A stretch of DNA of 60,120 bases. Source: Gammaproteobacteria bacterium (GTDB taxonomy: Bacteria; Pseudomonadota; Gammaproteobacteria; Arenicellales; JAANXG01). The position numbers and the translations under genes were made by a program. Shown here piece by piece: positions 1 through 8,133 of this stretch. The notes under the pieces are model-generated. The model was not told the origin of the DNA, did no database searches, and saw only the letters and a list, made by a program, of their open reading frames with translations. The DNA is taken from the NCBI GenBank assembly GCA_024639325.1, contig JAHEIO010000017.1, forward strand, positions 1 to 60,120, in the 5' to 3' direction. Numbering within the stretch: the stretch's first letter is position 1; each line of letters opens with the position of its first letter.

Positions 1-1209
1 GCGCAAATGGCTACTCCGTTGCCCGACAAACCTTCCATCGCCGTGCTGCCGTTTGAAAATATGAGCAGTGATCCGGTGCAGGACAATTTCGCTGATGGGC
101 TGACCGACAATATCATCACTTCGTTGTCACAGTTCGGCGGCCTGCTTGTCATCGCCCGGCATTCAACTTTTCAGTACAAGGGAAAGCCCATCGATATACG
201 CGACGTAGGCCGTGACCTGGGAGTGCGTTATGTACTCGAGGGCAGTATTCAAAAGTCTTTGGACAGTCTGCGGGTAATGGTGCAACTCATCGATACGGAA
301 ACGGCCGGTCACGTATGGGCTGAACGAATCGACCGTCCGCTGGACGATCAGTTCAAGGTCCAGGACGAGATCACGAATCATATCGTCGCGATGATTGCCT
401 CTGTTGGTGTGGGACACGGGAATCTGCAGAAAGCCGAGTTCGCGCAGGTTGCCCGAACACCAACGGAGAGTCTTCAGGCATACTACTATTTCCTAGGCGG
501 CGTGAGCGATCGTTACACTGAGGAGGACAATCTCATTGCGCGACAGATGTCTGAGAAGTTCCTTGAAACCGATCCCCGCTATGCTCGAGCCATAGCCAAA
601 AATGCGTGGACACACCTGCAGGACTACTGGAACGGATGGAGCGAGTCGCCCGAAGATTCTCTGATCAGGGGCATCGAGTTGGCCCGAGCGGCTATTGATA
701 GTGATCCCAACGATACGTGGAGCCGTTGGAGCATGGCGTCGGCTTTACTTCTCCAACAGCAGCATGATGCAGCCATCCGGGAGTATCAACGGGCACTCGA
801 ACTCAGTCCAAACGATGCTGACGTGCTGATTGAATACGGCTGGGCCCTGGCCTATGCGGGCTGGCCGGAAGATGGAATCTCCTTAATGAAAAGTGCGATT
901 CGACTCAATCCGCAACCCCCGGGCTGGCACTTGTGGGACTTGGCGTGGACGTACTTCGTGGCCCATCGTTATCAGCAGGCGCTCGATGCGCTGGACAGAC
1001 AGGAGCCGAAAACGAATTTTACCTACCTGTTGTTGGCAGCGTGCTATGCGCAGGTGGACAGGCTTGAGGAAGCCGCAAGTACCATGAAACACTTTAGGCA
1101 GCTTGAACCCGGATATTCGATAGCGCTTACCGCGGCGACAGAGCCTTTCAAGCATCCACAGGATCTCGAGCATTGGCTCGATGCTCTGCGCAAGGCCGGC
1201 TTGCCCTAG
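1..1209 (+). CDS. TolB/FlgO-like domain and TPR protein, 5' truncated by the window edge
   Basis: The frame is open from the first base, so the true start probably lies outside the window; the first ATG seen is at 7. Residues about 8-130 form the TolB-like/FlgO-like domain (PSIAVLPFENMS, FADGLTDNIITSLS, VRYVLEGSIQ, VWAERIDRPLDDQF) that in known families follows an N-terminal class III adenylate cyclase or winged-helix domain. Residues about 200-390 contain tetratricopeptide-like helices (DPNDTWSRWSMASALLLQ, LSPNDADVLIEYGWALAYAG). The effector domain would be upstream and cannot be seen, so a regulatory or signalling role is inference. The next gene starts 26 bases after the stop on the same strand. 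Confidence 0.8.
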   Translation, partial: AQMATPLPDKPSIAVLPFENMSSDPVQDNFADGLTDNIITSLSQFGGLLVIARHSTFQYKGKPIDIRDVGRDLGVRYVLEGSIQKSLDSLRVMVQLIDTETAGHVWAERIDRPLDDQFKVQDEITNHIVAMIASVGVGHGNLQKAEFAQVARTPTESLQAYYYFLGGVSDRYTEEDNLIARQMSEKFLETDPRYARAIAKNAWTHLQDYWNGWSESPEDSLIRGIELARAAIDSDPNDTWSRWSMASALLLQQQHDAAIREYQRALELSPNDADVLIEYGWALAYAGWPEDGISLMKSAIRLNPQPPGWHLWDLAWTYFVAHRYQQALDALDRQEPKTNFTYLLLAACYAQVDRLEEAASTMKHFRQLEPGYSIALTAATEPFKHPQDLEHWLDALRKAGLP

Positions 1210-1235
1210 CTTGATTTGCCGGAGAGAATAGTGGT

Positions 1236-2096
1236 ATGAGGCGTGTTATCGGCAGCTCCAATATCGAGGTTTTTCCTATCGGTCTCGGCGCCATGCCCCT
1301 GTCTATACAGGACCGCCCCGATAAAGAGCAGGCGGAAGCCGTGATCGTTGCTGCCGTTGAAGCTGGTGTGGAATTCATCGATACGGCGAACTGTTATTGC
1401 ATAGATAACACTGATTTCGGGCACAACGAAAGGCTCATCAGCGCGGCAATGAAAAATCTTCCCCGCGGAGCACAAGTCACAATTGCCACTAAAGGTGGAT
1501 TGACTCGACCAGAGGGGCGCTGGGAAACTGATGGCCGGCCGGAGAGTCTTCGGCGGGCCTGCGAACAAAGCCTGCGCAACCTCGATGTGGACACCATCTT
1601 ACTGTACCAGTACCACGCGCCGGACTCCTCAGTGCCATTTACCGACTCGGTCGGGGAGTTAGCGCGCCTGCGTGAAGAGGGAAAGATCCAACACGTCGGC
1701 CTGTCCAATGTCGATCGGCATCACATCGACGCCGCCCGCGAGATCGTTCCCATTGTGTCCGTTCAGAACAGATGCCACGTGTTGTACAAGCACGACCTGA
1801 ACAGCGGTTTGCTGGACTACTGCGGCAAGGCGGGTATCACCTATATACCCTATAGTCCGGTAGGTGGCGGACGCGGCCACAAACGGCTGCCTCAGGTGGA
1901 GACGTTAGGCGAGATTGCCTCAACACACGATACCAGCGTCTACTGCGTTGCGCTGGCCTGGCTTTTACAGAAAGGCCGGCACGTGCTGCCTATTCCGGGT
2001 GCGAGTCGAGCAGCGAGCATTACGGACAGCGTCAAAGCGGTGGAGGTCCGCCTGAGTGCGCAGCAGGTTGCAGACATAGATGCCCTGCCCGAATAG
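1236..2096 (+). CDS. Aldo/keto reductase
   Basis: A 286-residue TIM-barrel NAD(P)H-dependent oxidoreductase of the aldo/keto reductase superfamily. The catalytic tetrad is visible: D49 and Y54 (FIDTANCY), K86 (ATKGG) and H127 (YQYHAPD). The cofactor-binding C-terminal part is present (PIPGASRAASITDSV). It resembles the bacterial YdbC/IolS-type group, which act on aldehydes or sugar-derived carbonyls, but the substrate cannot be read from sequence. It starts at ATG 1236, 26 bases after the TPR gene, so the two may be co-transcribed. Length is a little short of the usual 300-330 residues, with no obvious truncation. Confidence 0.88.
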   Translation: MRRVIGSSNIEVFPIGLGAMPLSIQDRPDKEQAEAVIVAAVEAGVEFIDTANCYCIDNTDFGHNERLISAAMKNLPRGAQVTIATKGGLTRPEGRWETDGRPESLRRACEQSLRNLDVDTILLYQYHAPDSSVPFTDSVGELARLREEGKIQHVGLSNVDRHHIDAAREIVPIVSVQNRCHVLYKHDLNSGLLDYCGKAGITYIPYSPVGGGRGHKRLPQVETLGEIASTHDTSVYCVALAWLLQKGRHVLPIPGASRAASITDSVKAVEVRLSAQQVADIDALPE

Positions 2097-2153
2097 AGCC
2101 CACCAAGAACTCCTCGCCATCGGACACGATCCAGTTGAAGTAACCCGCTAGCC

Positions 2154-2186
2154 CGCAAAATTACCGCTATCGGACACCTTTTTGCG
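2154..2186. repeat. Short inverted repeat between convergent genes, with a copy of the GCGGGCTAG repeat beside it
   Basis: CGCAAAA at 2154-2160 is repeated inverted as TTTTGCG at 2180-2186, in the 106-base gap between the convergent reductase and TPR-methyltransferase genes. It could act as a weak bidirectional terminator. Bases 2148-2167 read CTAGCCCGCAAAATTACCGC, a divergent copy of the dispersed repeat described at 5402-5486. Confidence 0.35.
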
Positions 2187-2202
2187 CGATGGCGTTGGGC
2201 CT

Positions 2203-4614
2203 TCAGGCGGGCTTGCAACACCAGAACACGTACATGGCGGCGAAAGTCTGCGGATTCTGCTCTTCGAAACGCGCCCAGCCGGCAAGATCGGTGAGTGTTT
2301 TATCGTCCGGGTTGTGCGCGAGGTAGCGGCGCCTGATGCCCGGATCGGGATGTTCGAACCCAATGAACTCGAGGCCAAGGCTGGCCAGTGCGCGCTCGAC
2401 GCGGGGCAGCGTAAAACATTGTTCTTGAACATGGAAAAGCAGGTCCCGACAGGCGCTCAGGGTGTACAGGTCCTCACTGTAACGAAGCGGATACAACGGG
2501 TTGTCAGGATTCGATTCGAGAATTCCCGCACGAAAGTCTCTGATGTTTTTCGCGCTGGTCGCCATCCCCTGCGCCCTGATCAGTTCGCGTGCTGCGGTGA
2601 CTTCCGCGCTTGCGTGTTCACTGTAAAGCCCGATCTTCATTACTCCGCCGGGATCCAGGCATTCCGTAAGAGCCCGCCAACCCGACTCGGGATCCGCCAT
2701 GTGGTGAAGCACGCCGGAGCACTCGATCACCTGAAATCGACGGCCTAATCGGGAAATATTGAGGATGTCACCCTGATAGAAGGACAGGTTGTCGATGTTC
2801 AGATCCCGGGCCATGCGCGTCGCATAGGCCAGACTGGACAAGCTGAGATCCACACCTATGACCTCGCAATCTGGACGCGAACCGGCAATTGCCGCCGCCT
2901 CCTGACCCGTTCCACAGCCGGCTGCGAGTGCGATCACGGCATGACCAAGAAAATCCGCTGGTCGAAAATGCGGGAACATCCTGTTGAGATCATGCCCATA
3001 ACTGGACCGTATTCCAACGTGTAGCGAACGCCACCGGGGATAGGGATTTTCTTCGTACTGGCGCCTGACGGAGCGCGATACCGCGTCCTCGATATCACCG
3101 ACCACGGGAACGTGTGCCTGTAATTCCATCTCCTCGAGCGGGTTCAGCAAAACATGCTCAACCAGGGGCCGAAAGGTGGCGCTCCACGTTTCCGGCGGGA
3201 CATCCGCGAGCGTTCCGGCGCAGCTGAGCCCGGCGAGCGGCCGATACATTGCCGTGCATATGAGCGAAGCCTCGGTGCGTGCATTCGAGCACGTGCCGGT
3301 TGCGCATATTTCCTGGACGTTTCGCTCCAGATCGTCGATGACGCCTTTTTCACGATCATCGCAGAGGTAGATGTACTCATTGGCAAAACACTGCTGCACC
3401 AGGGCAACCGCCAGATCGAGAAGTTTGCCGTCCCGATCATCAAACACCGCCAGACGTTCGAGCACGAATCGTCGTACCGATATCGTGAGCTTCTCGATGA
3501 GTGGATCGGTATTGATTGCATAGGCCATTAGATCGAGATACAGCCGGTCTCGTTTCAGCCTGGAAATCAGCGCGGGTAGCTCGGCCTCCAGCCGGGGCGG
3601 CTCCCCGCTCAAGCCGTATTTGTGTCGTAACTGGTTGGCGGATATTCTGGCAAGCGCCTGAGGATGAATATCCGGATCCCGAAACAGGCTGATGACGTGA
3701 CTCTCCAGTTCGGGGCGAAAGCCATCCGGTTCCAAATACCTCAAAGCGGAAACCAGACCTCGTCGAGCCCGAGCGTCGGCGGGCGACTTATCCAGAACCT
3801 TGGAGAATTCACCAGACGCCGCATCATAGCGGCCCGCCAGATTCAACGAGCGGCCAAGGGCCAGACGGGCTTCCGGATCGTCCGGATGGAGCCTGACCAG
3901 ATCCTGGAAGCATCCGATCGCCTCGAATTCCCGTCCCGACTCCAGATAAACACAGCCCAGGTTGAAGCGTGCATCGTAGTCCCGTGGCCGCACGGACAGT
4001 ACCTGATTGTAGATCTCCACGGCTTCCTCCGCGCGACCCAGTGCAATCAGGGAGTTCGCCAGATTCGTATACGCCCCCTCGGCCGTCGGAACGCATTCGA
4101 CAGCTTTGCGATAGCAAGCAGCCGCTTCTTCCATCCTGCCTGCTATCATCAGCAGATTCCCCAGGTTGAAGTGGAAATCACTTTCTTGCGGATTCAACCG
4201 AACGGCGCTGCGATAGGCCCTTTCGGCTTCTTGTTGCCGATCGAGCCTTTCGTACGCAACCCCCATATTGAAGCAACGGTGGGGTTGCTCCCCTTCCAGA
4301 CGCTCCGCCGTTCGAAGTGCCGCCAGTGCCGTCTCGAACTCCCCCGTAGACATGCAAACCATTGCGAGGTTATCGTGGTAGGGCGGAAACGCGGATTGGT
4401 GCGCGATGGCTTGTTTGATAAGCCGCGTTGCTTTGGCGCCATCGTCGCAGTGGAAGCACAATAATCCAAATAAATGCAGTGCATCCGGATTCTCGGGATG
4501 CCTCGTAAGCACCTGTTCGTAAAGCACTTTTGCGCGTTCCAGACGCCCGGCCCGATGGTGCGACGCGGCCTCCTGCAAGATCTGCTGTACGCTGGCATTG
4601 GATGGGGAATTCAT
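2203..4614 (-). CDS. TPR repeat protein fused to a SAM-dependent methyltransferase
   Basis: An 803-residue two-part protein. Residues about 8-290 are seven or eight tandem tetratricopeptide repeats (for example VLTRHPENPDALHLFGLLCF, NLGNLLMIAGRMEEAAACY, FNLGCVYLESGREFEAIGCF). Residues about 300-520 are an unassigned, mainly helical region. Residues about 555-690 are a class I methyltransferase domain with motif I ALAAGCGTGQE, an acidic residue after beta-2 (VIGVDLS) and IECSGVLHHMADPESG. The family of TPR-methyltransferases is common in proteobacteria, but substrates are mostly unknown; protein or small-molecule methylation is inference. ATG at 4614 is followed by no signal peptide, so it is probably cytoplasmic. 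It appears to be a single-gene unit. Confidence 0.85.
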   Translation of the reverse strand: MNSPSNASVQQILQEAASHHRAGRLERAKVLYEQVLTRHPENPDALHLFGLLCFHCDDGAKATRLIKQAIAHQSAFPPYHDNLAMVCMSTGEFETALAALRTAERLEGEQPHRCFNMGVAYERLDRQQEAERAYRSAVRLNPQESDFHFNLGNLLMIAGRMEEAAACYRKAVECVPTAEGAYTNLANSLIALGRAEEAVEIYNQVLSVRPRDYDARFNLGCVYLESGREFEAIGCFQDLVRLHPDDPEARLALGRSLNLAGRYDAASGEFSKVLDKSPADARARRGLVSALRYLEPDGFRPELESHVISLFRDPDIHPQALARISANQLRHKYGLSGEPPRLEAELPALISRLKRDRLYLDLMAYAINTDPLIEKLTISVRRFVLERLAVFDDRDGKLLDLAVALVQQCFANEYIYLCDDREKGVIDDLERNVQEICATGTCSNARTEASLICTAMYRPLAGLSCAGTLADVPPETWSATFRPLVEHVLLNPLEEMELQAHVPVVGDIEDAVSRSVRRQYEENPYPRWRSLHVGIRSSYGHDLNRMFPHFRPADFLGHAVIALAAGCGTGQEAAAIAGSRPDCEVIGVDLSLSSLAYATRMARDLNIDNLSFYQGDILNISRLGRRFQVIECSGVLHHMADPESGWRALTECLDPGGVMKIGLYSEHASAEVTAARELIRAQGMATSAKNIRDFRAGILESNPDNPLYPLRYSEDLYTLSACRDLLFHVQEQCFTLPRVERALASLGLEFIGFEHPDPGIRRRYLAHNPDDKTLTDLAGWARFEEQNPQTFAAMYVFWCCKPA

Positions 4615-4810
4615 GGCTGATCGTATGAATTTATTGTGAAGGCCACAGAAGATCGGATCGGTTTTTCGGCCAGATTACGATTTTTTCGAGAATTAACTGC
4701 AAACGTAGATATTTACTGAATTAGAACATATACTTGGGTTAACTATTAAGAGTGTATCTTAATTGTTTTTATAACTAACTGATATTTAAACAATTTATTG
4801 AGAAGACACC
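4615..4810. promoter_or_regulatory. AT-rich divergent intergenic region
   Basis: This 196-base gap separates divergently transcribed genes and is far richer in A and T (especially 4640-4805) than its surroundings. It should hold the promoters of both the TPR-methyltransferase (minus) and the beta-barrel gene (plus). A GAGAAG Shine-Dalgarno-like sequence lies at 4800-4805, six bases before the ATG at 4811. No clear -35/-10 pair was chosen. Confidence 0.5.
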
Positions 4811-5371
4811 ATGCATATTGCGCGTAAGTATCTGGTTGCACCCTTCATCCTAAGCCTCTCGATGATGACCTGCGCCGTCGCCGACGAGGAAGGGACATTT
4901 TTCGGTCAAGACGCAACGGGAAAGTGGATACTCGGTATCAAGGCTGGAGTCATGCAGAACGATACCGACGGATTCGGCGATGCCACCAACGCCGGTGTCG
5001 TGCTCGGTTACCGGTTCTCCCGAGCAATAGGCGGCATCGGAGGATCTTCGTCCATTGAACTCGAATTCACCACATCCGTGGATGACGGTGACCTTTCAAA
5101 TGTGAACGGCACCTGGGACGTCGACACGTACGCTCTGTTCTTTACCTACTCAACACCCGGGACGGTATATTTCAAGGGCAAACTCGGCGGCATGACGACC
5201 GATGTTTCGTCCAGCGTGGCGGGCATCGAGAATGACGCTAGCGGCTTTGCCTATGGTGTGGGTCTTGGCGTGAAAGCCGGCGAAAGCGGAAAATTCGAGC
5301 TCGAATACACCGGCGTCACCGGAGACAACAATATCAACTTCATCAGCCTCGGGGGTTTGATCGAGTTCTGA
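4811..5371 (+). CDS. Small outer-membrane beta-barrel protein
   Basis: A 186-residue precursor. Residues 1-25 look like a Sec signal peptide with a hydrophobic core and a CAVA|DE-like cleavage site. The mature part alternates polar and hydrophobic residues in about eight beta strands rich in Gly and aromatic residues (GVVLGYRFSRAIGG, YALFFTYSTPGTVYFKG, FAYGVGLGVKAG) and ends in phenylalanine (GGLIEF), the usual BAM recognition signal. It matches the OmpA-like/OmpW-sized outer-membrane beta-barrel superfamily. Function is not assignable. It occupies the place downstream of recO where pdxJ is found in many gammaproteobacteria. Confidence 0.8.
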   Translation: MHIARKYLVAPFILSLSMMTCAVADEEGTFFGQDATGKWILGIKAGVMQNDTDGFGDATNAGVVLGYRFSRAIGGIGGSSSIELEFTTSVDDGDLSNVNGTWDVDTYALFFTYSTPGTVYFKGKLGGMTTDVSSSVAGIENDASGFAYGVGLGVKAGESGKFELEYTGVTGDNNINFISLGGLIEF

Positions 5372-5401
5372 GGTTAAAGTCTAGTTGGCACGCATTGCGC
5401 A

Positions 5402-5486
5402 CTAGCCCGCATATTGCACCAGTATCCCGAGCGATGACGCAGGACAGGTTTGGCTGAGCGCCGGTCTGGTGCAATATGCGGGCTAG
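5402..5486. repeat. 85-base element with perfect 21-bp inverted ends (REPIN/MITE-like)
   Basis: Bases 5402-5422 start CTAGCCCGCATATTGC and are repeated exactly inverted at 5466-5486, separated by 43 bases. It lies between the convergent beta-barrel gene and recO, and its right arm contains the recO stop codon (TAG read at 5485-5483). Related single copies are at 16448-16468 (identical 21 bases), 2148-2167, 23376-23386, 39253-39271, 40223-40246 and 58364-58379. The paired arrangement resembles a REPIN or miniature inverted-repeat element; a role as bidirectional terminator is also possible. Confidence 0.75.
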
Positions 5487-6190
5487 ATCTTGAATGCCCC
5501 CAGCAAACTTCTCGATCGGAGTTGATGGCGCCCCAAATGGTGCCCGATTATGCCGCGCATCAGATATTTGCATTCTTCAATACTGTTTTTGTCGTCCAAT
5601 TCTTCACGTGACAATGCCAGCAAAGTCGCTCCGCTGACGGTCAGCGCGCCGCTTCCCTCATCCCGCGCCCTTACCACCCCGTACGTCGGTACGTACTGGT
5701 ATCGCGCCTCTGCAATGACTGGTGCGGACCCGTCCGCCTCCCGTTCGAGGTCAAGTGCGTAGCCCAGTTCCCGCAACAGATTTTTCTCGAAAAAGCGCAG
5801 GCTGATCTCCACGTTGCCGCTCTTCCCAAGCGCACCAAGTAGCACATCGTAAGCATCGAACAACGCCGGGTGCGGGTCGTGTTTGTGAAGCAGTCTGACC
5901 AGGAGTTCATTGGCATAAAATCCACAAACCCGCTCCACGCCGGACAGCAGGTTCACGGGTCCATCGTGCTCGGCCTGTGTCAACACGGGCAATTCGCCCT
6001 TGCCCGACCAACCAAGAGACAGCAGAGAGAAAGGTATTGTTGCGCTGCGGTTTCGCGATTTCAGGTTTCGTATTCCCTTTGCCAGCAGTGTCGTACGACC
6101 GTGGTTACGGGAAAATATGTCGATCAGCAGGCTGGACTCACGGTACGGTCTGGTGTGCAGGGTATAACCGGGCTGGCGAGACACGCGCAT
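5483..6190 (-). CDS. recO: DNA repair protein RecO
   Basis: A 235-residue recombination mediator that, with RecF and RecR, loads RecA onto SSB-coated single-stranded DNA. The N-terminal OB-fold signature is visible (YTLHTRPYRESSLLIDIFSRNHG and TTLLAKGIRN), followed by the helical domain (CGFYANELLVRLLHKHDPHPALFDAYDVLL). Zinc-finger cysteines of some RecO proteins are lacking, as in many gammaproteobacteria. ATG at 6190 directly abuts the era stop codon, showing translational linkage in the rnc-era-recO operon. Its stop codon lies within the inverted-repeat element, so the last residues (GAFKI) are next to the repeat. Confidence 0.95.
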   Translation of the reverse strand: MRVSRQPGYTLHTRPYRESSLLIDIFSRNHGRTTLLAKGIRNLKSRNRSATIPFSLLSLGWSGKGELPVLTQAEHDGPVNLLSGVERVCGFYANELLVRLLHKHDPHPALFDAYDVLLGALGKSGNVEISLRFFEKNLLRELGYALDLEREADGSAPVIAEARYQYVPTYGVVRARDEGSGALTVSGATLLALSREELDDKNSIEECKYLMRGIIGHHLGRHQLRSRSLLGAFKI

Positions 6191-7084
6191 CTATCGTTCC
6201 TCGATGTATCCCAGGCTATGCAGGTCCGCCTGGTTGTCCGCCCAGCCCTTGCGTACTTTCACCACGACATCGAGATAAACTTGTTTTTCAAGCACCCGTT
6301 CTATGGCTTTGCGGGCGTTGATACCAATTTTCTTGATTCTCTGACCCTCCTTTCCAACGACCATCCGCTTCTGGCTCTCCCGATCAACCCAGATTTGAGC
6401 CTCAACAATTGGCATGTTTTCGCCTGACACACTGACCAAGCGCACCGCCGCTTCGTAAGGCAGTTCCTGTCCCAATAGTCGAAATACCTGCTCCCTTATC
6501 AATTCCGATATCATGAACTCGGATGAACGATCGGTATGCTGGTGTTCCGGGAAATACATCGGCCCCGTAGGTAAAATTTGTCCGAGAGCAGACAACAGGT
6601 CCTCGATATTCGTTCCCGATGTCGCCGACAGCGGAATGATTTCCTGGAATTTCCAGAGTCTCGAAGATTCGGCGATCAACGGCAGCAGCTTTTTCTTGTC
6701 CTTCAATCGGTCAATTTTGTTGATTGCCAACATCACGGGCACCGAGACATCCTCCAAGGACCGCAGAACGTAACGATCCTGTTCGCTCCAGCCACCACAG
6801 GTAATCATCAGCACAATGGCGTCCACGCCGAGCAGGCATGAGCGAGTCGTCCGGGTGATGATCTTGTTTACGGTCCTGCCGGATGCCCGGTGCAGACCGG
6901 GAGTGTCGACAAATATGTACTGACACCCCTCTCGGGTAAGGACACCGAGAATCCGATGGCGCGTCGTCTGCGGTTTACTCGACGTGATACTGATCTTCCG
7001 CCCAACAATCGCGTTCAGCAGTGTTGATTTTCCAACGTTTGGTTTGCCAAGGAGGGTGACAAACCCGGCGCGGTGCTCAGCCAT
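6191..7084 (-). CDS. era: GTPase Era
   Basis: A 297-residue GTPase needed for 30S ribosome maturation; it binds the 3' end of 16S rRNA. G1 is GKPNVGKST at residues 13-21, G2 a threonine in the TTRH segment, G3 DTPGLH, G4 NKID. The C-terminal KH domain has the VGKEGQRIKKIG loop around residue 250. Length matches the family (about 300). ATG at 7084 lies inside the end of rnc (8-base overlap), which supports co-translation with RNase III. Confidence 0.97.
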   Translation of the reverse strand: MAEHRAGFVTLLGKPNVGKSTLLNAIVGRKISITSSKPQTTRHRILGVLTREGCQYIFVDTPGLHRASGRTVNKIITRTTRSCLLGVDAIVLMITCGGWSEQDRYVLRSLEDVSVPVMLAINKIDRLKDKKKLLPLIAESSRLWKFQEIIPLSATSGTNIEDLLSALGQILPTGPMYFPEHQHTDRSSEFMISELIREQVFRLLGQELPYEAAVRLVSVSGENMPIVEAQIWVDRESQKRMVVGKEGQRIKKIGINARKAIERVLEKQVYLDVVVKVRKGWADNQADLHSLGYIEER

Positions 7085-7748
7085 GCAGTCTTACGAAAGC
7101 CTGTTCCGCAGCGGACTGTTCGGCATCGCGCCTGCTGCCACCGGTTGCCAAAAAGGATTCGTCGCAACCCTCGACCTTGCATGCAACCTCAAATACCTGC
7201 CGGTGTGGTTCTCCCTCTATGCTGACGATCTGGTAAACCGGTACCGGCAGACTTCGCTGCTGAAGGAATTCCTGTAAGCGGCTTTTCGGGTCCTTGTATC
7301 CGCCGTCCGGGCTCAGGGAAGCGAGAGTGGCTCCGAATCGGCCGATGACAACCCGTTTTGCCTGTTCAATACCCGAGTCCAGGTACACCGCCCCAATCAG
7401 CGCCTCCAGGGCATCCGCCAGAATGGAATCGCGATTGAATCCGCCGCTCTTCTGCTCGCCTTCACCCAGGATCAAAACTTTCGGTACCTCAAGGTTCCGC
7501 GCATGGGCGGCGAGTGTTTGCTTGCGGACGACGATGCTTCTCATTCTGCTCAGTTTGCCCTCTGCGACATCCGGGAAGCGGTCATATAACCACTCTGCTA
7601 CCAGAAATCCGAGAATACTGTCGCCGAGAAATTCAAGCCGCTCGTTGTTGTCCGGGCTTTTGCTCCGGTGCGTTAGCGCCCGAGTCAGCAGGTTTGTATC
7701 TTCGAACTCGTATGATAGTTTTTGCTGAAGTTCACCGAGTCCGCTCAT
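7077..7748 (-). CDS. rnc: Ribonuclease III
   Basis: A 223-residue double-stranded-RNA endonuclease that processes rRNA precursors and structured mRNAs. The signature NERLEFLGDS starts at N35, with catalytic E39 and D43, and the second acidic set is in DALEALIGAVYLDSG. The C-terminal double-stranded-RNA-binding domain spans about residues 150-222 (DPKSRLQEFLQQR, ATGGSRRDAEQSAAEQAF). ATG at 7748 is 3 bases after the DUF4845 gene's stop. Confidence 0.97.
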   Translation of the reverse strand: MSGLGELQQKLSYEFEDTNLLTRALTHRSKSPDNNERLEFLGDSILGFLVAEWLYDRFPDVAEGKLSRMRSIVVRKQTLAAHARNLEVPKVLILGEGEQKSGGFNRDSILADALEALIGAVYLDSGIEQAKRVVIGRFGATLASLSPDGGYKDPKSRLQEFLQQRSLPVPVYQIVSIEGEPHRQVFEVACKVEGCDESFLATGGSRRDAEQSAAEQAFVRLHG

Positions 7749-7751
7749 CGT

Positions 7752-8120
7752 TCAATAGACGACGTCCGCGCTGTTGTTGAAATCCAGCAGGGCACTGATA
7801 TTCGACACCAGCGGGACGACGACCTCATAGTCCAGAGAAAGAGTCATCCCGCCACGACGTTTTTCTATGACCAGGGATTCATCCAGATTGATCAGCTCGT
7901 CACCATAGTCGATGTACAGCTTGTTCTTGATTTCGCGAAGGATCTCCCGCCTGGTCATATTGGCCACCCTCGAATCGGTGGAAACGTGTTCGAGCGCAGA
8001 TTCCAGTTTATAGTTGTCGAGATAATGCGGAGTCAGTTTCATGACAAGCAAGACCACCGCCAGCAGTACCGCCACGGTCAACAGCAACGTCCAAATCGTC
8101 CACCCGTTCTGATTTTTCAC
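7752..8120 (-). CDS. DUF4845 membrane protein between lepB and rnc
   Basis: A 122-residue small protein with an N-terminal transmembrane segment (WTLLLTVAVLLAVVLLVMKL, residues about 10-29) and a short periplasmic alpha/beta domain. It matches the DUF4845 family, regularly found between lepB and rnc in gamma- and betaproteobacteria. Start is GTG at 8120. The function is unknown; position suggests co-expression with the signal peptidase. Confidence 0.85.
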   Translation of the reverse strand: MKNQNGWTIWTLLLTVAVLLAVVLLVMKLTPHYLDNYKLESALEHVSTDSRVANMTRREILREIKNKLYIDYGDELINLDESLVIEKRRGGMTLSLDYEVVVPLVSNISALLDFNNSADVVY

Positions 8121-8133
8121 AAATTACCCCCGT

